A stretch of DNA of 64,000 nucleotides from Biomphalaria glabrata (Eukaryota > Mollusca > Gastropoda > Planorbidae): contig NC_074713.1 of NCBI RefSeq assembly GCF_947242115.1, positions 28,827,197-28,891,196 of the forward strand, in the 5' to 3' direction. A program made the translations under genes and the position numbers. The notes under the pieces were generated by a model. It ran no database searches, was not told where the DNA came from, and saw nothing but the letters and a program-made list of their open reading frames with translations. This document shows positions 43,048-55,000 of this stretch, piece by piece (position 1 is the first letter of the stretch; each line of letters opens with the position of its first letter).

Positions 43048-46000
43048 ATGGTGGATATTGTGTTTGTCTTGCCGACTTGGCAAGCAATTTTGTTATGTTT
43101 TTTATTTGCTGTCCTTTATGTTGGAAGCCTGTATATTTGGGGAGGATCGACAAAAGAGAAAAATAGGCAATTTTAATTAGATCTAATTAATATAGTTTAG
43201 TCTTGAGATGTAGACTCTTATTTTCTAGTCTTTTGTATGCATCACTGCATGTCTTGACTTCTCTACCTATTACCTAGGTCCTAGATCTAACTCTACTCAC
43301 TACTGACTCGATTTCTGAGACTCTACTCTTACTTACAGCCACAGTCATAGTCATAGTCATGTAGATTACTAGTAGATAGTTAATAAGGGTATATCACTTA
43401 CTCACTTAGATCCTCCTGTGCCATTCGGCTCATTGGGGCTTTTGGGCGGCAAGCTGTTTACACAAAGATCTGTCACTGGCAATGTTTGAAGCCTCTTCCC
43501 ACCTGGCCTGGTGTCCACTGTTCTGAGGTCCTCCATGAAAGTGTGATGCCAAGTTATACGAGGATGTTGCTGTTAGATTTTTCCTTGTATTGGCCTATAT
43601 ATGTCATTGAACTCTTGGTATGCGTTGTTCATTTTGTCGGAGAACATGTCTCGTAAAGCTCTTGTGAAGCTCTGTTACAACCTCACTAACTGGTCGATGT
43701 CCTAGTTCAGCATAGGCGCCATAGGATTTCCTTGTTTGGGACCTGATCTATATAACTAACTCCTAAAATCCAACTTAGCCATTTTTTTTGTCATTTCTTG
43801 TATCGTCCCGAGTTGTGCAAGGTCATCAACGAAGTCCAAGTCTATCGGTTTTGCTCACGCCAAGGAATACTAAATGCAGTCTGATTCATTGCTCTCCTCA
43901 TTATGTAATCGATGGCTAGGAGGAAGAGGAAGGGAGATAAGATGCACCACTGTCTCACACCTGTCTCGATGATAAAAAAAACCTTGGTTTTTCCTTCTTC
44001 TGATTTAATGCAGCAACTAGATTGACTATCACTATGTGACTATTAACTATATCATATAATATTATGATATATTAATTATTATATCTCTATAACAATAAGT
44101 AGATCTAGATCTAGTCTATATCTATAGAAGGTGAAGTTTACAAATTGACAAATTATTGACCTGTAAAATTTCATCACTCTATATAATATATAGATTTACT
44201 AGACAAAAGTGACTAGAATCTAGATTCTTATTTAATTGAAGTTTATGACACTTGATGATAGTCACGTAGAACTCTTCGACTCATGGAAATAACAGTAAAG
44301 GCGGCACTCATGAGTTGTATTTTTTAAAATAATAAATTTTACAAAATGAAAAGACAAACATTGTGTGAAGCAGTGAACTATATCCTGAAGATTCTGTGGA
44401 TGATGGACTAGGTCTAGAAAAAGATTATTATGGAAATTGACTCAGACAGTCATCTAGATTTAGATGAAGTCATTGCAGTAAATTGAAGAAACTAAACTAG
44501 ATCTACACCTGTACCAGGTCCATCGAACAAAAGTGGGCATGAAATGGGGAGTTGGCCTCAAAATGGATCTAAATTTGATTCAGGCTGTTCAGAAGCAAAC
44601 ACCATTTATTTCTCAGCCTAGATCTAGACAATCTAGTAAAACATTTGTATTTTACAGAAATAAAGTGTTAAAAACTTGCCTAGTCATATTTTGTTTGAAA
44701 GTAAAGCTTTTGAATTTTTTTGCCTTTTTTCATGATTACAATATTTGGCTGAAATTGTTTGAAGTAACATACAAATATGCTAATCTGGTGAAACTACTAA
44801 AACCAAACAGTTATTATGGTAAGGTCTTTACATTAACTGTACAAGAACTCAAGGCTTTTTTTGGATTGCGACTTCAAATAGAGTAATCTGTAAAACCTCG
44901 GTATGAGGACTACTGTGCCATTTGAGTGAATCATTTGGTCTGAAAACCTGTTTTTTCGCAGTGTCATGGAGATTGTCAATATGGATACTTCTACATATTT
45001 TGATGAGCTAAACCCTAATGAAGAAAAAATGGATAACATTTATAAAGTAAGACTAATGCTGGACATGCTGCTTAACAAATTTCAGCCCTACTACTCACTA
45101 TCCTAATATCTCAGCTTGGACAAAGGAAGGATTCCTTGCAAACTTGCTATACCTAAAGCAATTTATAAAATCCTAACTTATCCAATTGGGAATCAAACCT
45201 TATTTGACTTGTGAAGCAAATACTGACAACAAAACCTACATAGAAATTTTCAATTGCAAAACAGAGAATGTCATTCCAGAGCTTGGTATTGTTGGCAGCA
45301 TTGTTGAAAGGCCACTTGATAAACAAAAATCATGTTTATGTGAACATATTTTATATATTAGTGTCACACTGTTTGACTTTGCAGGTTCTGCTAGGGTGTA
45401 GGTGGGTAGCCAACTAAAGCTAAGGAGTCACTAAAGACCCTTACCTGCCTAAAGCTAACTGGTTTAGGCGTCACCTTTGCACCCTCTCCTGTTAGTTCTG
45501 TCAGACCCAAAATCTGAGCCAAATGGGAAGGCCAGGAGTTGTGCTGGTTGTCCAAGGCTATTTGAGATGCATGCCCTTGGAAGCATAGTATTGCTAGTGG
45601 AGTACTTATATTCATTACCACTTCTAGTTATTACAAGCTAAGAGAACTATATGTATATATATATATGTATGTATATATGTATTTATATAAAAATAGTTTT
45701 AATGAATTATAAATACAAATGTAGATCTATAACTTGATCTGTAAGAAAAAAACACAAAATAACCATAAATTTAATTTTTAATGTAATTTTAAATTAGCAA
45801 ACATAATCACATTAAATAATAATTCTTCTTCAAAAAAAAATCTATAGAAAAAAAAAAAGAATCATGCCAGTTTAATAGAATCTTTAAGATATTATTTATA
45901 ATTTTTTAAATTATTGATGATCAAAGACATTGTTCTTTGATGAGAGCTATAAAATATTAAATATTTAAGAAAAATACAATCCATCCTTTGATGTTATTGT

Positions 46001-49000
46001 TATTGTTTCTATATATATAGTTAATATATACGCTTCATCTTATTGAAATGAAACTAATGAAAATATTTCCTGTTAATATTAAACAGTACTGAGAAACTAT
46101 TTTAAATCACCCCAACCTGGTTATTTATAAAAATTAAATATTTAACAAACACATCTGCTCTATATAAAATTTCCATGAATACTATTGAATTAATATAATA
46201 GCATAGAACCATGTTGAATTTATCCCAAAGAATTTAAGTTTACAAGGAAAATATTTCTAATAAAGTTTTTATTGAAAAGGAATTTAAAAAAAATAATTTA
46301 ATTTTAACATTAAAAACAAAACTTATTGAAACAAAGTTAATATACAATCTCCCAACTAAGAACAGGACACACATCTGTTAAATTACCATCTTAACCAAAT
46401 AAATCCCACACACCTACCCCTTTGTAGGCACTGCACCCACCCTTATGAAACTGTAAACCATATCCTTTTTGAATGCCCCTTCCAAATCCACCTTAGGCAG
46501 ACCCTACCACCATTTCAGCCCAACATAACTAATATCCTGTACAGCAGTGCTGAAGAACTGAAGAGAACAGCATGCTATTTTTCCTTGGCACAGTCTGCAA
46601 AAGAGCTCAACAGCAAAAAGCTGGCAAGAAGAAAAAGAAGCAAAGTTAACATAAATGGCATAAACTTTTTTTTTTCATGTAAATTATTTATTTCATATAT
46701 ATTGAAATTAATTAGTCTTATCTTGAATCTAAAACCTAGATGTTTATTAATGACTTTTAAATAAAAATCCAAATGTATGGAACATTAATTTAATGCTACT
46801 ATTCACCTTTAAATAAAAAAAAAAAGATCTAGCATTGACTTAGAACAAAGAAATAATACACATTGGAAAACCCAGCTGTTCCTCACACTTGCTTTGATAA
46901 ATGAAAATAACATGAAAATCACATAATTTTAAAAAGTGCCACTATTTTCAAAAGTTGATATGTTACACTCTGGGGCATCTATAGAGACTCAATAAATACA
47001 TAGGTGAGTTAAAAAACAAATTTGACAACCAATGCTTCACAGTGTGCTCCTGGTATATTTGAAATGCCATCAACACATGGGCTCTATTTTACTTCTTGAT
47101 TTTAAATTACCATATAGTCTTATCTTTTCTTATTGTGTGTTTGTAGCTGAGATTAAGTAGCCCTGAGTAACTTGTGAAATTTAAAATTGGCAAACTGTTA
47201 ATTCAGACTAAACAGAGCACATTTAAATTTCAAAGCGCATGGATAATTGTCAAGAATGTGAAATTTACTCTTAAAGCTGTAATTACATTAAGGCTTTATT
47301 TGTTTGCTTGAAATAACTTTAAATTGTAGCCTAGTTCACACACACACAAAATAAGTGGACAAATGAGACTATGAGAAAACTTAGTTTTCAAAGCTGTTTA
47401 TTATCTAGACATTTGTTGTCTGGGTCTGCATAATCATGGTATATATACTTTTTTTATCCTTAATCTTCAGACAATGCCTTATTTTTATGATTTAAACAAA
47501 CCTTAATGTAGTTTAAGAATTATCATGAAACAAAAGTAACATGTTAATAAAAACAACATATTACTAAAAGAAATTGAACCAGTCAATTGTGGCTTTACCA
47601 CATTCAGATTCTGAATACAAAATATATATTTGCTTAGATCAACTAAACTATTTTGTTTCTTTGCAGAGACCATCCTGATGTCATCAAAAGAAGGTTCATT
47701 AGTGTCCTCATTGTGTGTACAGTCACACCATTAATACTTTTGTTAGTATCTAAAGCATCAGATACAGCGGAGGTGAGCTTTTTTTTTTCATCCTTTAATC
47801 CACATGCTTGTTTTTTTTGTTGTTTCTTTTTCATCTATAACTGTTTTTTTTTTGTTAATAAAAAATCCAAACTCTTATAAAATTCAAACACTATATACTA
47901 TAGTCTTTAGGATTTTTGGGGCACCACACATGATCTGTTGACCGACTTTTTCCATTTCTCTCTGTCTTTTACATGGTTTATAGTATCTTTCATAGACAGG
48001 TCCATCCATTCCTTACTTTTTTTGTGGAGCATGATAATAAGCCAACATATTTGTTTTATAAAGAAAATGTTTCTGTTATTAAAACAAAATATAACATTCA
48101 AGGGATTAAATGGACATATCTTATACAAACAGCAATTTTAAAATCATAGTTGTTTTGAGGAGGATGCATGGGACATGAAGACCTGTTCAAAGAGGTTTCA
48201 AACATCTCTTTCTTAGGAGAAATTTGTGGGAGTGACTACTTATGGCACCACAACTATGGTTGTATCATATTGTTACGAATCTCGCTATCCAGGCTCTCTG
48301 CAAACTGCACCATACACCACCAACCTAAAGAACTTGACAACTCAGGGCTCCAAAGTAACGTAATAGTTTAATGTCGATAAATAACAGCCAATACTGTACA
48401 ATTGGCAACACGTACACTGTACAAATATCTCTCCGATAACACCGTTCCGCCGTATCAACTCTTGCACTGGCCTCAGCGTCTCGTTCCGGGCTTGCACTGG
48501 GTCCAACAGTTCAGGACTGACTTCACACACTAGGCTCGTTGTGTCGGACTCGATCACAGACCAAGATCAAGACGCCAGCCGTCTCAACTGTACTTGACAG
48601 TACTCCGCACTGAACCGTCGTAATGCTCCGTACAGAACCACACTGCTGAACTGTGCTGTAGTCGACCGGACTGTAGTGAACCGGGCTCTGAACCCCTGCC
48701 GTGAACCGTCTCTCGTGAACCTTGCTGTATTGAGCCCCTTTTCTCGACCATCTTGACTGCGACACCTCCGCTCTTATATAGGGTCCCTACTGGCCTTCTC
48801 GAACCGGACAGAACGCCGCTCGACGTTTCCAGGTGGTCAGATGACTACAACTCTCGTGACGCTCCTGAGCTCTGTTCACGACGTCGATCCTTCCCGAACC
48901 GCCGTCGATCCTTCCCGAACCGCCGTGTTGACATTCGTCTCGGCTGACCATTGTAACTCGTCACGGTTGACCGCTCGTCTAGCGCTGGCCTGGGGCGATT

Positions 49001-52000
49001 TGCGTCGGCTGACTACACTCACACCACTACCCCCATCTGTGCCACCACCAGGTTTATAACAATATGGATGTCACAGTGGAATGGTAGCAAGAGTTATTAG
49101 AACAGTTGTTGATTCAGATGGAACTGACTATCTGTGGCTTCATTGCTTATTCATCAACAAAATCTCTGTGGCAAGGTTTTAAATTTGGACCATGTTCTGA
49201 GACATGAAATGGACATTTTTAAGGCAGTGTCTCAACCGAACAACCCTCTCATGGTTGTGGGCTTTGGCAATTTCATGCGACATCACGTCACATCAGAATG
49301 AAATCAACACCAAACAACAAGGGAAAGACAAGCTGATTTCTCTGTGCATGCTGTCTATGCTGACCTAAGTGCTTCCCAAATGAACATGCTCAACTCCACA
49401 GGATGGAAAAGTGCACCTTGTCGCTTCTCAACCTGTATTGCTCTACACAATGATAAGCAGCTAATTATGTCTTGCCCAAAACAACAAAATTATCCCACTT
49501 TTGAGGACCTTAAAGGATATTTTCACTGAATGATTTTTGGATATTCATATTTTGAAGAAAAAATACAACTTTTCAAAAATCCATTTGTGGCTGATGTGTC
49601 AAATGCCTTGCAAGATCTGTAACTAGAAGTAATTGACTTACAAATTCACACATCCCTGCGTGACAAATTTTGATTTTGAGTGATGCAGACAATTGATTTC
49701 TACTCTCTGTTGACTACAGAATCTTTTCTAAATCTCAAAAAAAAATCATTACAGATGATCACAATGTTTACAACCAGTTATTTGTGTGAACAAACTTTTT
49801 CAGTGATACAGATTAAACCCATAGTACGTCATCCTTTCATGGCCAAGAATCTAGATTCTGTACTTTGAGTGTCACCCATGTAGCAATATATTTAGAAGTT
49901 TGTTTTGGATAAACTGCAAATGTACCATTGATAAATGTAAAAAATAGATTCTAGGGTTTCTTATAAAAATGGTTTAAAATCAATTTTATTTCATTTTTTT
50001 ATATCTTTTATTTTCGTTCATGTGGCCCATGTCACGAGTATTGGAAATTAAAATGGCCCACAGACTGAATTAGGTTGAGCATCAATGGTTTAGATATACA
50101 GACAGATAATACTAATATGTAATAGTTTTTTTTCATTTACCTTCTTGGAATTTGAAATATATTTTCAGTTTAATTTAAATTTAAATTTTAGAGTTTGGCC
50201 TCTACATTTACACTTATAAATAGTTGACTATGTTTTAGCTTTTTTCTATGAATCCCTTTTATGTGCTTGAATTTGTTTTAGGCTAACCATCTTCTGACAT
50301 GGCTTGGCATAAGATTTTGGGGATTACTACCAGCTTTAGTAGTACCTTTGTTTTTGACTATGGTAAGTTCTTAAAATTTCCTAGGAAATCTAAATATTTC
50401 ATTTAAAACATAAATATTTTTAAAAAATGTCATATAAAATAAAATTACAGTATATCTTAAAAAAAAACTTTCCATGTTTAGTAATCAATAGTGACATTTT
50501 CTTACAGTGTTTAAAATTAATAGCTGCATTCATGAACTAGATAAAAGCAAAACATTAATTTCTGCAATTTTAAGACATATATTCACTTAATGGTAAATTT
50601 GTTGTTAAAAAAAATGTCAACTAAATGAAGTTTAGTTTTGCCTTCGTTACATTCCTGGAGAAAGCTGGTTGGTGGCCTACGCCCCAGAAGGGACCACAGG
50701 CAGAGATGAGATGAAGATGATTTGTTACATTCAGAAAGACCGTTGAATTTGAGCTGATAGCATTTTGACATTCTTTCCAACAGGTTTTATTTTTAGGACC
50801 CTTGTCCTTGCATTACTTAGATGGAGTTTTCAGGATATATTTAGGTAACATTTTTTTTAAAAGTAAATTTATTTTGCAGTCTTCTTTAAAAAAAGAAAAC
50901 TTGAATTTTCATATATTAGGCTGAGTGGTAGAATTGTTATCTGTGTGATGGAGTTGTGGAGATGGTTGAACTCCAGATTTACACAGATTTAAATTACAGT
51001 TAGACCAAATTTATTTTAAATTTGGAAACTCATGTCTATATATAATGCTTGTATCTAAAATCAAAAGAGGCTCATGGATATTGCAGGCAACATTACATTC
51101 TTGTCATTTATTTTAATGCATTTTTCTATTAACATCATATAGAAATATATAAATAAATGGATAAATGAATATATATATAAATGAAAAGTACTTAATAAAA
51201 ATATAATACAAATAACTTTAGAATTTATTACCTCTTAAATTAGTAAATGAGCCAGATGTCACTGTTTGTAAGTTTCTCTCTTGTTAGTTGAGCTCGTTGA
51301 TCTTTGCCGAATTCGTCAGGGGAGCTGATATCTTGTTACTGTGATGCCGAGGATTCTGTAGATGTATATCTCCAGATCTAAATGCTATCTTAGAGATTCA
51401 ATAAACGAAGGTCCTTTTAATTCAAATACAGAACTTTAATTCATCAACTAAGAATCACTGTATATATATGAACAGAAATAAAAATGTATCAGATGAATAA
51501 CTTTCTTTCAAAGTTCAATAATAAAATAATTAAATTTACTACTAGGTCTAATAAAATACAAAACTTGTCTCTACAAATTCTAACTCAAAATTAAATATGT
51601 CTTATCTCTATGAAAATTCTCCCGCAACGGAAGGTTTCTAACCTCGTTCTAGACACTTGGCTTAACCAATCAAATTATTTCCTGTCAAGTGTCACACAAA
51701 AGATTGACAGGTATCAGCTTACGTCATGGGAAATTCCTACAGTTGACAGGCATAGATATGTTAAGTTATTTAAACTAGACTTTGTTTTTTTTTGGTGTCT
51801 TTTGGGCTCCCGGAGCATCATGCCCCCTTGCCCCTCTCACTGCGCCTCTGATGTAAAGGCCACTGTTGAGTCTCTGTCAATAATCAATGTTGTCATTGGG
51901 AAGTCGGAATCCCAACTAAATAATATTAACATAAACAAGCCAAAACCCACTATCTGTTCAGTCAAATATGGTACGTCGCTATGCTAACTAAGTGTCTAAC

Positions 52001-55000
52001 AATCCTCCCCCCCCTTTCCCTAATCCATTTAAAAAATGAGGAATAAAGAAAGGATACTCTTGCCTGCATAAGGATTTTGTTTTGACTGATACTTAATTTT
52101 GATTAGTTATAGAGCCTTCTTAAATTGTGTAAAAATCCACCAAATTATTTTATTTACATAATTAAGCTCCATGCCACAGAAGTCTCAGTGTACTTAAAAT
52201 ATATTTTTACTTATTCAACTTTCTGTTCAGAGGCTAAATATTGGACTAATTCAGTCAAGAACTATGTGTGGATCAGAAATCACATAGTGGTAAGTACTTA
52301 CATGACTTGAAACTGTTCTAATGTACTAAATATTAGTCCTAAACTTACTTAACATTTCTTGTGAGAAAGCTATCAGTTAATTGGACCATTCCCAAAGGAG
52401 ATATAGTGCCATTGTTCTATTTAGTTCTTTTTAAAATTCTTATTGATTTGTTTGTTCTTCCATTAAAATAATTAGCTGAGTATTAAAAATATGATATGGT
52501 GTGAAATAAAATAAATAATTTTTCTTTTAAATCTCCAAACTTCATTGCTTTATCCTTTTTTTACAAATTCAAATGCCACATTTAAGAACTAGTATATATG
52601 TCATTGGCCCATCTTGCAATGTCTAAAGTCATAATTCATTTTTTTAGGCTCCACTTTCTGAAGAATTTATTTTTAGAGCATGTATGCTGCCTCTATTAGT
52701 GCCTTGTTTGGGATCTGGCTGGTCCATTTTGTTATGCCCATTATTTTTTGGTGTTGGTAAGTAGTCTGATACTACTCTTTAATTCTGTTTGAACAGGCTA
52801 GTAAGCTTCATTGTTTTATTGCATTTGTGTCAATAACTATAAAATCAATGATTGCTATTTTAAAAAAATTTGTTTAGCTCATTTCCATCATATGATTGAA
52901 AAAGTTGCTCATGGTCAACAGGAAGTAGCAGCAGCATTCAAAGAATCTCGTAAGCTAAAGTTTGCTTCATTCTTTCAGTTTATCATTTTTACTGTTGTCT
53001 CGTTTTTTATTGTTTAGCTAACATTAGAGAAATATATATATATACTGTTAATTTTTTTATTTCCATAAAGTTTATTTCTGTAGTTTGTAAAAAAAAAAAA
53101 AACAACCAATTGGTTAGAAAGTGCAATGAACAGTGTATTTTTCAATTTCATTTCACTCAGACTTTAATTTTTTATTTTCTTTCTAGTTTTTCAGCTTTCT
53201 TACACAACAATATTTGGGGCTTATTCCGCATTTCTTTATTTAAGAACAGGTTAGTCATCTTTGATTTACATATCATTTATAAAAGTCTCCTAAAAGCTTA
53301 CGCTGGAAAATAAATAAAGTTCTTTTAGTAGATACTGTTAATGTTTTTATGGTAGCATTAACTAATTTATATATTTTATCATCAAGAATTGAAACAGATA
53401 AAAGCTGTTCATTATGTAAAACATTGTTGAGTTTGATGCTAACTAGCAAAACTATAAAATGTTAAGATGAATAGATTTATTCATTTCTTTTTTTTTCTTT
53501 GCTTTTGTGTAGCATGTCTCTTCTTCTAGAGTCTATAAAACATTCTCAGTCAGCTCAGGTCCAGTCTCTTATGTGGAGGTGGATGGGAGAAGGTGTGGCC
53601 TTGGTTTATACCTCTCACATTTTATATTTGTAAACACACAAACATCCAATCAGGTTGAGATAAAGAGTTTTCCTGTTTCATTGGTACTTGTTTTATCATA
53701 TGTTGGATTTCAGTCTTCAATTTAAGCTTAAATTTTTGTTTTTATACTAGTTATAGACCTAGCAATTAATCTTTGTTCAGAGATCATTTAGATTTCCACC
53801 ATCTCCTACAAATTCTACGTAAAGGAGGTAAAGTTCCCCTTTCAAGACCTTATGACCTATAGGGCAGAGGATGTTAAGATCATCTGTTTCTTTAGCTATT
53901 GGTTAATGAACAGGTTGTCATGTGGACAGCAATGACCAGCCGCCTTTACTTTTCCTCAACAAAGTCAGGCAGCCATTACAGTTGGGTGGACTCATGGGCG
54001 CCCTAAAAATTTTGAGATTCAAAATCCCAGTTTTCACCGAGAATTGAACCCAGGACCTCAGGTTTGGAAGCCAAGCACTTAGCCAATCAGCCACGGTTCC
54101 CCCCTTCTACAAATTCTAGTCTAGAGTAAATGACAAAATGGTTCTAGAAATTAAATATAAAATAAAAGTGGGATGAGATCTGTAGACATTTTTTGTCAAA
54201 ATTGTACTATTTTTAAATATCCAGTTAGAATTTGAACAATACCTAGCATATGTGTTACAAAAACATTTTGCTGACCTCATCAGTCTTGTAGGACACATTA
54301 CTATGCCATTTATATTGTGCTCTTTTTTGCTCTTATATTAAACAGGCTTCCTTTTCATTTTTACCCTTTTTTAAAAAACTCAACTGATGATAATGTGCCT
54401 AATAAATTACTTTTCAACTAAACAATTCAGTTAATTGTTTGTAAAAAAATGTTTTACATAATTCGGATGTTCCTTCAGAGTTGAAGATAGTTTACTTCCT
54501 AGTCCAAACCTCCCGCAGGACGACGGGGGATGGGAGTGGGCAGGGTTTGAACCCTCGACCGTCGATAAATCCGAACGACAGTCCAGCGAGCAAACCGCAC
54601 GACCAGGCAGCCAGCCATGCAGAATATGATGAAATACTTCAAACAAGTAAAAATAAACAACAAAATGAACAAAATGATAATTTTTAAGTGTTTCCTTAAA
54701 CTTGAGTATGCTATCAATCTAGAAATGATTGCCAAGTACACTGTCCCAAATAAATATCTCAATCTCATAAACAAGTCACTCTATCCCTTTTCCATTGCAC
54801 TCCATTGAGAACCATCAATCAACTGGCAGCATCAGAGTAATATATCTTGGTATGACTGCTATGTTGCTTGATGATCAGAAATCTTGCATGAGTCTTTGTG
54901 TGGGAGTGAATTACTATTTGCAATGAGCTTGAGATTTTATAACAGACAACCAAGATACATACAAAGTTAAATCAACATGTAATAACTGAGTCAACTTCTT

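Noticed and set aside
44533-45401. Host gene in RCE1 intron 1
   Set aside because: Pieces line up with a piggyBac transposase and carry stops and frame shifts. No splice sites join them.
50620-50720. Possible minus-strand exon near RCE1 exon 4
   Set aside because: The text ([14 protein letters not shown]) looks like a LINE 3' region with a gatgatg-type tail, and no splice site or frame links it to RCE1.
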